From CAMYLR01 sp039590215 (GTDB taxonomy: Bacteria > Gemmatimonadota > Gemmatimonadetes > JACCXV01 > JAHWKZ01), in the NCBI GenBank assembly GCA_039590215.1, contig JBDHFX010000003.1, positions 1-36,349 of the forward strand: a DNA stretch of 36,349 bases. Direction: 5' to 3'. Each line of letters starts with the position of its first letter. The first letter of the stretch is position 1. Positions 1-7,742 of this stretch are shown piece by piece. The notes beneath the pieces were generated by a model. That model was not told the origin of the DNA and did not search any database. It saw only the letters and a program-made list of their open reading frames with translations. Position numbers and translations under genes: made by a program.

Positions 1-2604
1 CAGAGATTCGAACTGCGCGGCCAGCACCATGAACACGATCACGAGCGCGAGCAAGAACACGAAGTAGAGCGTCCGACCGCTCTCCTCGAGCTCCCTTGAT
101 TCCCCGCTCAAGGCAATCGTCGATCCGGCTGGTAGGACCGAGTCACCGACCGCTCGCAGCTGGTCGATCGCCTCGCCCAAGGTAAAGCCGGGCGCCATGT
201 TACCGGTCAACGTGAACGAGCGCACCCGGTCGTAGTGGTTGAGCTGCCTGGGACCGAGCCCCTCCTCGACGCTCGCCACCGCGTCGATGCTTACCAGCTG
301 GTTGTCCTTGCCACGCACGCGGAGCCCACGCATGTCGCTCGGCGATGCGCGGTCGTCGGGCTCGAGCTGCATGATCACGTCGTACAGCTTGTTGTCGCGG
401 GTGAACGTGCTGACCTCGCGACCACCCAGCATCGTCTGCAGAGTCCCTGACACATCGCGGATCGGGACGCCTAGATCCTCGGCGCGGTCGCGATCGTAGC
501 GCACCACCAGCTCGGGCTTGTTGACCCGCAGATTGGTGTCGACGTTTACGAGACCCTGAATCTGCCGGGCCGCTGCGGGGAACGTCTCAAGCCCGGTCGC
601 CAAGGCGTCGAAGTCGGGATTCCGAACGACGAACTGCACCGGGCTCTGCCATCCAAATGCGGGCGGGTTGTTGGCAAACGCAAACACCCCCGGAATCATG
701 AAGTACTGAGGCTGGATCTCGCCGATGATCTCCTGCACGTCGCGGTCGCGTTCGTCCCAATCGGTCAGTCGGCTAAAAACGATTCCGCTGTTCACCCGGC
801 CGTTCCAACCGATGATGCTGAAGTACGCCGCGATGTCCTCGGTGTTGCCGAGAATCTCTTCGACCCTTTGTTGATAGCCGTCGGTGTACTCCTTTGACGA
901 GCCTTCCGGCGCGACCACGATCGACATGAACCAGCCGCGATCCTCGGGCGGCACGAACTCACGCTTCAGCATCTTGAAGGCGCCCACTGCTACGAGCACG
1001 GTCGCCAGCGCGGCCGCCACGACGCCGCGGCGGTGTCGCATCGCCCAACCCAAGCTGGTCGCGTAGAGAGTTGCTGTACGCTCGAAGCCGCGCTCGAAAG
1101 CGTTGAACAGCTTGCCATGACTCTTGGGTACGCGCAGGATCTTGGCACTCAACATCGGCGTCAGCGAGAGCGCGACGAAGCTCGACACGACGACCGCGCC
1201 GATCATCGCCGCCCCAAACTCGTTGAACAATCGGCCGATCGTCCCGCGAAGGAAGAGCAGCGGTGCGAAGACCGCCACCAGCGCGACGGTCGTCGCGATC
1301 ACCGCGAACTTGATCTCGTTGGTGCCACGGATCGCCGCCAGGGTCGGCGATTCCTTGAGCTCCTCTTGATGCCGGTAAGCATTCTCCATCACAATGATGG
1401 CGTCATCGACGACAATTCCAATCGACAGTATTAAGGCCAACAGCGTGAAGTTGTTGATCGTGAACCCGAAGAAAAACATGACCGCAAATGCAGCGATGAT
1501 CGACGTCGGGATCGCCAAACCCGGGATTATTGTCGCTCGGAAGTTCCGCAAGAAAACAAAGATGATCAGGACAACCAGTATCCCAGCCAGGATAAGCGTC
1601 TCCTCCGCCTCGCGGATCGAGCGCCGCACGAAGACCGCCGTGTCAAATGCGGTATCGAGGTTGACGCCCGGCGGCAGCGCGGCTTGGATCGCCGGTAGCT
1701 CGTCGTGAATCCGGTCCGACACCTCGACCAGGTTCGACTTCGACTGCCGAACGACGCCGATCGCAACCGCCGAAACACTCTTGAACCGCAGAATCGCTCG
1801 GTCGTCCTCCGGCCCCAGCTCGACTCGTGAGATGTCGCGGAGCTTTATGAGTTGCCCATTCTGGCTGGCGACCGTCAGATCCGCGAATTCCTCGGGCGTC
1901 TTGAGCTCACCGAGCGAGCGCACGGTGAACTCGCGGCGATCGGACTCAATCCGCCCGGCCGGTACCTCGACGTTGCGACTCTGGATGGCGGCTTCGACGT
2001 CCTGGACGGTAACCCCGCGGGAAGCCATCTCGGTCGGCGAAAGCCAAACCCGCATCGAGTAACGGCGTTCGCCGAAGATTTGCGCCCGGCCTACGCCGGG
2101 AACCGACTGCAACCGGTTCTTGACAATGCGATCACCGATATCCGAGAGCTGGAGCAGGTCATAGTTCTCGCCTGACAGCGCCAACCAGAAGAAGGGCTGT
2201 GCGTCGGCGTCCTGCTTCTCCACCACCGGCACCTCGACCTCTTGCGGGAGCCGGTCCCGCACCCGCGACACTTTGTCACGAACGTCTTGCGCGGCGGCTT
2301 CAAGGTCGCGGTCGAGCGTGAACTCGATCGTGATCGAGCTGAACTGCTCCGAGCTCGCGCTGGTCATTGTCCGAACGCCCGGGATCGTGCTCAACTCCTC
2401 TTCGAGCACGTCGGTGACCGTCGACTCGATGACGCGGGGATTGGCCCCGCGAAGCACCGTCGTCACGTTCACGATCGGCGAGTCGACGTCGGGGAACTCG
2501 CGCACCGGCAATCGGGTGAACCCGATCACGCCGAAGAGCACCAAAGTGGCGCTCATCATGCTCGCGAGTACAGGTCGCTGGATGCAGAGCTCAGGAAGTC
2601 GCAT
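1..2604 (-). CDS. RND efflux transporter, AcrB/HAE1-like (3' end outside window)
   Basis: Inner-membrane proton-driven pump of the resistance-nodulation-division superfamily, which normally works with a periplasmic adaptor and an outer-membrane channel. The reading frame is open from ATG at 2604 to the window edge: 868 codons of a usual ~1030-1050. Visible are TM1 (residues ~12-30), the first porter/docking domain, TM2-TM6 (from ~337) with the paired proton-relay aspartates in 'GIVVDDAIIVMEN' (D399-D400), the second periplasmic loop, and TM7 starting at 'FVFLLALVIVFMVLAAQFES'. TM8-TM12 are missing because the window ends. No adaptor gene lies upstream, where it usually sits, so partners would have to be to the left of the window or unlinked. 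No clear Shine-Dalgarno precedes the ATG. The substrate cannot be read from the sequence. Confidence 0.95.
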   Translation of the reverse strand, partial: MRLPELCIQRPVLASMMSATLVLFGVIGFTRLPVREFPDVDSPIVNVTTVLRGANPRVIESTVTDVLEEELSTIPGVRTMTSASSEQFSSITIEFTLDRDLEAAAQDVRDKVSRVRDRLPQEVEVPVVEKQDADAQPFFWLALSGENYDLLQLSDIGDRIVKNRLQSVPGVGRAQIFGERRYSMRVWLSPTEMASRGVTVQDVEAAIQSRNVEVPAGRIESDRREFTVRSLGELKTPEEFADLTVASQNGQLIKLRDISRVELGPEDDRAILRFKSVSAVAIGVVRQSKSNLVEVSDRIHDELPAIQAALPPGVNLDTAFDTAVFVRRSIREAEETLILAGILVVLIIFVFLRNFRATIIPGLAIPTSIIAAFAVMFFFGFTINNFTLLALILSIGIVVDDAIIVMENAYRHQEELKESPTLAAIRGTNEIKFAVIATTVALVAVFAPLLFLRGTIGRLFNEFGAAMIGAVVVSSFVALSLTPMLSAKILRVPKSHGKLFNAFERGFERTATLYATSLGWAMRHRRGVVAAALATVLVAVGAFKMLKREFVPPEDRGWFMSIVVAPEGSSKEYTDGYQQRVEEILGNTEDIAAYFSIIGWNGRVNSGIVFSRLTDWDERDRDVQEIIGEIQPQYFMIPGVFAFANNPPAFGWQSPVQFVVRNPDFDALATGLETFPAAARQIQGLVNVDTNLRVNKPELVVRYDRDRAEDLGVPIRDVSGTLQTMLGGREVSTFTRDNKLYDVIMQLEPDDRASPSDMRGLRVRGKDNQLVSIDAVASVEEGLGPRQLNHYDRVRSFTLTGNMAPGFTLGEAIDQLRAVGDSVLPAGSTIALSGESRELEESGRTLYFVFLLALVIVFMVLAAQFESL

Positions 2605-2701
2605 GGTCTATCGGTCTGGGACTAGTTGGGTACGCAAGAATAGAGAGACACTCGGGCCAGAAGGGGTTCAATTTATTCTCGTCTACCAGCGTTAGGTATC
2701 C

Positions 2702-3184
2702 CTACGTGAGGTCGCCCGATCCTGTTTCAGTACCCCCGCTATAACAATCGAGCACGGCTACCCAACCCTGACTGTAGTTGGCCTGTTGGGCGGCTCCCTC
2801 CTCGCCGAGCTTGTCCCACCCGGTATGGGTCACCCCCACCCGAGTGCCCGCTTCGGAGGGCTGGAACGCGACCTCCAACTCCTGCGCCGTGGATGGCTCG
2901 CGCCCGGGGTGCCAGCTCATGACAAAGCGATGCGGAGGGTCCCAGGCCAGCACCGTCCCCCAGGGGGTCTCGGCTCCGTCGGTCGACCGCTCGTATACCC
3001 GGCCTCCCTGCCACGTCTCGAACACCACCGTCTCGGCCTTCTCCTGACCCACAGAATGGGTCTCCAGGGGCCACCAGCGGGCGATCTCCTCGGTGAACCG
3101 CCGGAATGCGAGCTCCGGAACCCAAGCGACCGTCACCGTGCTCACGACCGGCGGGATCTCGATCTGTGATCGGACTTCATTCAT
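2702..3184 (-). CDS. AHSA1-family SRPBCC domain protein
   Basis: 160-residue protein of the START/Bet v1-like SRPBCC fold, AHSA1 branch (cavity-forming, probably binds a small hydrophobic ligand). Typical family segments are 'FTEEIARWWPLETHSVG' (entry helix with WWP), 'GGRVYERSTDG', 'WGTVLAWDPPHRFVMSWHPG' and 'TRVGVTHTGWDKLGEEG'. The frame is open further upstream, but ATG at 3184 is preferred: it has a GAGAGG Shine-Dalgarno and overlaps the upstream ArsR gene by 8 bp, the usual translationally coupled ArsR-AHSA1 arrangement. It is very likely controlled by that repressor. Function beyond ligand binding is unknown. Confidence 0.9.
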   Translation of the reverse strand: MNEVRSQIEIPPVVSTVTVAWVPELAFRRFTEEIARWWPLETHSVGQEKAETVVFETWQGGRVYERSTDGAETPWGTVLAWDPPHRFVMSWHPGREPSTAQELEVAFQPSEAGTRVGVTHTGWDKLGEEGAAQQANYSQGWVAVLDCYSGGTETGSGDLT

Positions 3185-3521
3185 CGTTGGACCTCTCTTT
3201 CTCCTTGTTGATTGCGTCCTGGCGGGGCTCTTCGGCGTGGGCCGCGTAAGCACCCAGCACGCCGCTCCAGAATGACTCAACGTACGCACGCAGTTCATCC
3301 AATCCGGCCCGATCCAAGCTGTAGATCCGGCGGGTGCCTTCCTTGCGCAGCGTGACGAGTCGGGCTTCCCTGAGCACCCGCAAATGTTGCGATACCGCTG
3401 GCTGGCTGACCGGCAGGCGGTGCGCCAGCTCACCGACCGATTGGGGCTGCTCTCGCAAGCGTTCGAGCAGCATCTGGCGAGTGGGATCAGAAAGGGCGCT
3501 CAGGACGCGTTGATAAGCCAT
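3177..3521 (-). CDS. ArsR-family winged-helix transcriptional repressor
   Basis: 114-residue winged helix-turn-helix protein. 'ALSDPTRQMLLERLREQP' is the classic ArsR entry helix, 'SVGELAHRLPVSQPAVSQHLRVLREARLV' the recognition HTH, and 'RKEGTRRIYSLD' the wing. There is no cysteine-based metal box ('ELCVCDL'-like), so it belongs to the non-metal ArsR subgroup commonly paired with AHSA1 genes. It overlaps the downstream SRPBCC gene by 8 bp. The promoter lies immediately upstream with a palindrome across the -10 region, which suggests autoregulation. The start codon has essentially no leader. Confidence 0.93.
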   Translation of the reverse strand: MAYQRVLSALSDPTRQMLLERLREQPQSVGELAHRLPVSQPAVSQHLRVLREARLVTLRKEGTRRIYSLDRAGLDELRAYVESFWSGVLGAYAAHAEEPRQDAINKEKERSNDE

Positions 3522-3560
3522 TACTTATATAAGTATATGCTAATTCTTTTTCGATGTCAA
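3522..3560 (-). promoter_or_regulatory. Sigma70-type promoter with overlapping palindromic operator for the arsR-AHSA1 operon
   Basis: Read on the minus strand, TTGACA (3560-3555), a 17-nt spacer, then TATACT (3537-3532): a perfect -35 box, ideal spacing and a 5/6 -10 box. A perfect 14-bp palindrome TACTTATATAAGTA occupies 3522-3535, covering most of the -10 box and the expected transcription start near 3525, and ends directly against the ATG at 3521. Expected start and ATG are only a few bases apart, so the mRNA should be leaderless or nearly so. This fits an ArsR repressor blocking its own promoter; the repressor assignment is inferred from position. Confidence 0.75.
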
Positions 3561-3586
3561 CGCCGCGCTATCGCCCGGGCTGGCCG

Positions 3587-3898
3587 CTAGGCGATATCCG
3601 CGAATTCGTTGTGCTCGTCGATGATCTTTCGAAGCGCCGCTCGGCAGTGGTCTTGGGCCGAGTACGCGTCAGCGGCGGTCCCCGACGCGGCTTGGGTCCC
3701 GGTCAGGGTGCCCCGCACACTCAAATCCCAGCCAACTCGGTCCGACTCGCGCTCGATTCGAGCCTCCCATGAAAGCGGGCCTGAGCGTCCTCGGGCCACC
3801 CACGCGCGGGGCGCGGTCGTTTTACCGACCTTCGTGAACTCGAGGCCTTCGTACCGGGCCCGCTTTCCCTTCTGCCGTCGCCACCACCGCACCTTCAA
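3587..3898 (-). CDS. Small hypothetical protein, coupled to the DUF4389 gene
   Basis: I do not recognise a family. The ~103-residue product has a basic N-terminus ('WWRRQKGKRARYEG'), a centre rich in W/R/E ('SWEARIERESDRVGWDLSV') and a helical C-terminal part with 'CRAALRKIIDEHNEFADIA'. No signal peptide or membrane segment is seen, so it is probably cytosolic. The frame remains open into the upstream gene, but the sensible start is TTG at 3898, which shares its TGA with the DUF4389 stop (TTGA overlap); GTG at 3892 is an alternative. Existence is supported by tight coupling and protein-like composition only. Confidence 0.45.
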   Translation of the reverse strand: MKVRWWRRQKGKRARYEGLEFTKVGKTTAPRAWVARGRSGPLSWEARIERESDRVGWDLSVRGTLTGTQAASGTAADAYSAQDHCRAALRKIIDEHNEFADIA

Positions 3899-4512
3899 GC
3901 CAGACGGAACGGCGGATAGCGATCGGTCGTCAGCACCACCGCGTAAGCGACGATACGCCAGGTCCAACGCATGACGCCGACGACAAAGTCGAACAACCCC
4001 CTCGGATACCGACCGGTAAACAAGATCACAAACCACGCGACGACCGCCACCACCAGGGCTGCTACCCACAGGAAGATCAACACGATGACATGCGGGATCG
4101 CGAGCAGCCATTTGACCAGCGGGAGCCAACGGTTGAGATCACGTTCGACGTTGGGGTAGTCGACGCCGAGGTGCACCGCTTGCTCCTCGTCGGTTGACGG
4201 GTAGTGATCGGTCAGCAGGAAGAAATACGCTTCGACGCGGGCCGTGAAGCGCATGAGCTCGAGGTTCCAGTCGAACCACCAGCGCGGATACTTCTGCCGG
4301 AAGAGGATCATCAGCAGCGGCCCGGCGATCAGCAGACCGCCACCCACACCCTTCGCCCCCTCTCCAGCCTCGGAGTTCAGAGCGGCACCGGAAACCATGA
4401 CTAGGATGATCGCGATCGGGATGATCATCACGATCCGGAATGCGGTCGTTAGCTGGTCGAGCTTTTCGGGGTAGTCGACGTCGAAGCGCACGGGGTAGTC
4501 GCCGTTGGTCAT
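3895..4512 (-). CDS. DUF4389 family membrane protein
   Basis: 205 residues with the family's two-repeat design: 'YPVRFDVDYPEKLDQLTTAFRIVMIIPIAII' and 'VHLGVDYPNVERDLNRWLPLVKWLLAIPHVIVLIFLW' each give a DYP motif followed by a hydrophobic helix, and each repeat later carries a 'YP-R-(W/L)-FD' motif ('KYPRWWFDWNLELMRF', 'RYPRGLFDFVVGVMRW'). About four transmembrane segments (near residues 24-42, 57-70, 129-165, 183-197) place it in the inner membrane. The biochemical role of DUF4389 is unknown. The ATG at 4512 follows a GGAGAG Shine-Dalgarno. The next gene begins within its stop codon. Confidence 0.85.
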   Translation of the reverse strand: MTNGDYPVRFDVDYPEKLDQLTTAFRIVMIIPIAIILVMVSGAALNSEAGEGAKGVGGGLLIAGPLLMILFRQKYPRWWFDWNLELMRFTARVEAYFFLLTDHYPSTDEEQAVHLGVDYPNVERDLNRWLPLVKWLLAIPHVIVLIFLWVAALVVAVVAWFVILFTGRYPRGLFDFVVGVMRWTWRIVAYAVVLTTDRYPPFRLA

Positions 4513-4555
4513 GGTGCTCTCCTTCGATCAAGAGGGACCGAGGACTGGTCGCCGC

Positions 4556-5668
4556 TCACGCGGCGTCGAACACGATCACCGACCGGATCCCGTCCTGAGC
4601 CTCCATCAGGTCAAAACCCTCGTTCACCTGGTCAAGGGTCAGTCGATGCGAGACGAACGGATCCAGATCGAGCTTGCCTTGGAGATAGAGATCGACCAGC
4701 TGGGGCACGTGTGTCCGGCCGCGAGCACCGCCGAAGCTGCCGCCTTGTACCTTGCGCCCAGTGATCAGGAAGCGAGGAATGATTTCGAGCGCTTCGCCCC
4801 TACCGGCGACACCGAGGATGGTGCAGGTCCCCCATCCCATACGCGCCGCCTCGACCGCTTGGCCCATTACCTTGACCAGCCCGGTCGCCTCGAACGTGTA
4901 GTCGGCACCAAAGCCATCGGTCATCTCAAGAATGCGATCCACCGGGTCCCGGTTGGCGCCAATCGTATCGGTGGCACCGGCCGCTTTGGCCAGATCGAGA
5001 CGTTTCTCCGACAGATCGACCGCGATGATCCGCTCGGCGCCCTGCATCGCACACCCGAGCACCGCTCCTAGCCCGACCATTCCACAGCCAAAAACGGCGC
5101 AGGTCGCCCCGGTTTCGACCTCGGTCTTCCACAGCGCCGCCGCCAACCCTGTGGTGGCACCGCAGGCCAACATGCACACGGTCTCGAGATTTGCCGCCGG
5201 ATCGATCTTGGCGAGCGCGATCGCCGGCATCACGGTGTACTCGGCGAACGTGCTGGTGCCCATGAAGTGACGCATCGGCTCACCGTCGCGCGACAACCGC
5301 GGCGTACCATCGGGGAGGTACCCTTTTCCCTGCTGCTCGCGAATCGCTAGACAGATGTTCGTCTTGCCGCTCTTGCAATGGATGCATTCGCCACACTCGG
5401 GCGAAAAGAGCGTGATCACGTGGTCGCCGGGCTGAACGAGCGTTACCCCCTCTCCCACCTCCGTTACCACGCCGGCGCCTTCGTGACCGAGCACACATGG
5501 GGTGTACCCGCTCGGATCAGCGCCGCTGGCGGTATACAAATCGGTATGGCAAACACCGCAAGCGTGGACCTTGACCAGCACCTCGCCTTTCTTGGGCGAC
5601 GCCAGGTCGACATCCTGGACAACCAACGGCTGGCCGAACTTCTCAAGGACGGCGGCACGCATTTTCAT
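4556..5668 (-). CDS. Zn-dependent alcohol dehydrogenase, class III-like (S-(hydroxymethyl)thiol / formaldehyde dehydrogenase)
   Basis: 370-residue cytosolic medium-chain dehydrogenase. Catalytic zinc ligands are Cys40 ('GVCHTD'), His62-Glu63 ('GHEGAG') and a later Cys in 'MLACGATTG'. The structural zinc lobe is C92-C95-C98-C106 in the class III spacing. The Rossmann fold has 'FGCGMVGLG' followed by 'AVDLSEKR', whose Asp indicates NAD. Overall similarity along the length ('MGTSTFAEYTV', 'GKGYLPDGT') points to glutathione-dependent formaldehyde dehydrogenase, with the class III anion-binding Arg conserved (R110). Two other residues that contact glutathione in the human enzyme look replaced (see findings), so the thiol partner is uncertain. 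ATG at 5668 has an AGGGAG Shine-Dalgarno; ATG at 5662 is possible. It is divergent from the proline dehydrogenase gene. Confidence 0.88.
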   Translation of the reverse strand: MKMRAAVLEKFGQPLVVQDVDLASPKKGEVLVKVHACGVCHTDLYTASGADPSGYTPCVLGHEGAGVVTEVGEGVTLVQPGDHVITLFSPECGECIHCKSGKTNICLAIREQQGKGYLPDGTPRLSRDGEPMRHFMGTSTFAEYTVMPAIALAKIDPAANLETVCMLACGATTGLAAALWKTEVETGATCAVFGCGMVGLGAVLGCAMQGAERIIAVDLSEKRLDLAKAAGATDTIGANRDPVDRILEMTDGFGADYTFEATGLVKVMGQAVEAARMGWGTCTILGVAGRGEALEIIPRFLITGRKVQGGSFGGARGRTHVPQLVDLYLQGKLDLDPFVSHRLTLDQVNEGFDLMEAQDGIRSVIVFDAA

Positions 5669-5708
5669 CGATTCTGTCTCCCTGATGAACCCTCGCGGCT
5701 TTTCGATC

Positions 5709-5729
5709 GAGGTTATCTAGTTTAACCTC
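5709..5729. promoter_or_regulatory. Inverted repeat in the divergent adh/proline dehydrogenase intergenic region
   Basis: A perfect 7-bp inverted repeat GAGGTTA-N7-TAACCTC sits about 40 bp from both divergent start codons (5668 minus and 5766 plus), a natural place for an operator of a dimeric regulator acting on both genes. The spacer contains CTAG. No regulator gene is adjacent and no good -35/-10 pair stands out, so the role is inferred from symmetry and position alone. Confidence 0.35.
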
Positions 5730-5765
5730 CGCGCTCATGGGGTCCACGCGACAGAAGGCAGGTTC

Positions 5766-6686
5766 ATGAATCCTGGCAAGAGCACACTCTTATGGGCCTC
5801 GCAGAGCCCTCGGCTCAAACGCACCATACCTCGCCTCCCCCCCGTTCGCAGGGCGGTCCGCCGCTTCATGCCCGGGGAGGACGTCGAGGCGGCCCTGGCG
5901 GTCAGCCAAGAACTCTCGGGGTTGGGGATGACCACGATCATCACCAGGCTCGGTGAGAACCTGAGCGAGCTGACCGAAGCCGATGGAATCACGGCTCATT
6001 ATTTGCGGGCGATCGATCGCATCAACGAGCGAGGACTCAAGACCGAGGTGTCGATTAAGTTAACCCAGCTCGGTCTCGATCTCGATCACGGCTACGCGTA
6101 TCAGAAGCTCGAATCACTCATCGAGCACGCCGGTGAGAAGGACAATTGGGTGTGGATCGACATGGAAATGAGCGACTACGTGGACGTAACTCTCGAGTTC
6201 TATCGACGCGCGCGCCAACGGTTCTCAAACGTTGGGATCTGTCTGCAGTCCTATCTCTACCGCACGGTTGACGATCTCAACGACTTAATCCCGCTGAACC
6301 CCGCGATTCGGTTGGTAAAGGGAGCCTACATGGAGCCCAAGAGCGTCGCGTTCCCTAGAAAACAAGACGTCGACGACAACTTCATGAAGTGCGCTGAGAT
6401 CATGTTGCCGCACATCCGTAACGGGCTGCGTGCTGCTTTTGGCACCCACGACATGCCGCTCCTGGAGCGAGTCGTCCAACGGGCCCGATCCGCGGCTATC
6501 GCCTCGGATGCGTACGAGATTCAGATGTTGTACGGAATCGGTATCCGGGACCAGCGCCAACTGGCCGAGAAGGATCATCATGTTCGCGTCCTGATCAGCT
6601 ACGGCCCTGACTGGTACCCGTGGTACATGCGCAGATTGGCCGAGCGGCCAGCCAACGTGCTGTTCGTGCTCAAAAACCTGTTCTAG
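5766..6686 (+). CDS. Proline dehydrogenase (monofunctional PRODH)
   Basis: 306-residue FAD enzyme oxidising L-proline to pyrroline-5-carboxylate and passing electrons to the quinone pool; expected to be peripheral to the inner membrane. PRODH barrel motifs in order: 'VSIKLTQLGLDLD', 'WIDMEMSDYVD', 'ICLQSYLYRTVDDL', 'IRLVKGAYMEP', 'AAFGTHD', 'YEIQMLYGI' and the signature 'WYPWYMRRLAERPANV' near the C-terminus, whose paired arginines bind the proline carboxylate. Length fits the short bacterial type rather than PutA. No pyrroline-5-carboxylate dehydrogenase is next to it. Only 12 bp separate it from gmd, whose Shine-Dalgarno overlaps this gene's TAG stop, so the two are probably cotranscribed, an unusual pairing. 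Confidence 0.92.
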   Translation: MNPGKSTLLWASQSPRLKRTIPRLPPVRRAVRRFMPGEDVEAALAVSQELSGLGMTTIITRLGENLSELTEADGITAHYLRAIDRINERGLKTEVSIKLTQLGLDLDHGYAYQKLESLIEHAGEKDNWVWIDMEMSDYVDVTLEFYRRARQRFSNVGICLQSYLYRTVDDLNDLIPLNPAIRLVKGAYMEPKSVAFPRKQDVDDNFMKCAEIMLPHIRNGLRAAFGTHDMPLLERVVQRARSAAIASDAYEIQMLYGIGIRDQRQLAEKDHHVRVLISYGPDWYPWYMRRLAERPANVLFVLKNLF

Positions 6687-6698
6687 GAGTCATTCGAA

Positions 6699-7742
6699 AT
6701 GTCACAGCGCGCCTTTATCACCGGCATCACCGGGCAGGACGGATCGTACCTGTCCGAGTTCCTCTTGGGCAAGGGATACGACGTGCATGGGCTCATTCGG
6801 CGCTCGTCCACTTTTGGCACCGAGCGTATCGATCACATGTACCTCGATCCCCACATCGAGTCCGCGCGGCTGTTTCTCCACTATGGAGACCTAAGCGATA
6901 GCACCACGCTCACCCGACTGCTTGACGAGATTCAACCGACCGAGATCTACAACCTCGCAGCCCAGTCCCACGTGGCCGTCTCGTTTCTGAACCCGATCTA
7001 CACCGTGGATGTCGACGCGCTCGGGACGCTGCGATTGCTCGAGTCGATACGCCAACTTGACGCACCGGTGCGTTTCTACCAGGCATCTTCTTCGGAGATG
7101 TACGGCAAGGTGGCCGAGGTGCCCCAGAACGAGGAGACCCCGTTCCACCCGCGGAGCCCCTATGCGGTAGCAAAGGTTTACAGCTTCTGGCAGACGCTCA
7201 ACCACCGTGAGGCCTACGGGATGTTCAACTGCAACGGCATCCTGTTCAATCACGAGTCGCCTCGCCGAGGCGAGACGTTCGTAACGCGAAAGATCACCCG
7301 GGCGGTGGCACGGATTAAGTACGGTCTGCAGAAGCAACTGTACCTGGGCAATCTCGATGCCGAACGTGATTGGGGCTTCGCGGGGGACTTCGTGCGAGCG
7401 ATGTGGATGATGCTGCAGCAGGACGAGCCCGACGACTACGTGATCGCGACCGGTGATCGACACTCGGTGCGCGAGTTTTGCGAGGCAGCCTTCGCTCTGG
7501 TCGACCTCAACTGGGAGGACTATGTCCAGATCGACCAGCGCTACATGCGACCATCCGAGGTCGATCTGTTGGAGGGAGATGCCGCGAAGGCGCGACGGGT
7601 GCTTGGCTGGGAACCCACGGTGACGTTCAAACAGCTGGTCGAAATGATGGTAAAGGCGGACATGACGCTGGCCGCTCAAGAGCGAACGCTGGTCGATGCC
7701 GGCCTAAAGCAGGTCGAGTGGGAGGAGGGTCGAAGCGACTAG
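6699..7742 (+). CDS. gmd: GDP-mannose 4,6-dehydratase
   Basis: 347-residue extended short-chain dehydrogenase converting GDP-D-mannose to GDP-4-keto-6-deoxymannose, the first step to GDP-L-fucose and related sugars; cytosolic, NADP-dependent. 'FITGITGQDGSYL' (residues ~6-18) is the nucleotide-binding motif, 'RRSSTFGTERIDH' the substrate loop, 'ASSSEMYG' (129-136) carries the catalytic Ser/Glu and 'SPYAVAK' the Tyr155/Lys159 pair; 'NHESPRRGETFVTRK' is typical of the family. Start ATG 6699 has AGGAG at 6685-6689. The stop TAG overlaps the next gene's GTG by one base. Confidence 0.96.
   Translation: MSQRAFITGITGQDGSYLSEFLLGKGYDVHGLIRRSSTFGTERIDHMYLDPHIESARLFLHYGDLSDSTTLTRLLDEIQPTEIYNLAAQSHVAVSFLNPIYTVDVDALGTLRLLESIRQLDAPVRFYQASSSEMYGKVAEVPQNEETPFHPRSPYAVAKVYSFWQTLNHREAYGMFNCNGILFNHESPRRGETFVTRKITRAVARIKYGLQKQLYLGNLDAERDWGFAGDFVRAMWMMLQQDEPDDYVIATGDRHSVREFCEAAFALVDLNWEDYVQIDQRYMRPSEVDLLEGDAAKARRVLGWEPTVTFKQLVEMMVKADMTLAAQERTLVDAGLKQVEWEEGRSD

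Noticed and set aside
1033..1434. Plus-strand open frame across the RND gene
   Set aside because: It lies fully antisense to a gene with clear family motifs and its composition (runs of R, D, H) is that of a GC-rich shadow frame.
7478..7741. Upstream extension of the GDP-fucose synthase frame
   Set aside because: It overlaps gmd; the GTG at 7742 has a strong ribosome-binding site and gives the family-standard N-terminus.
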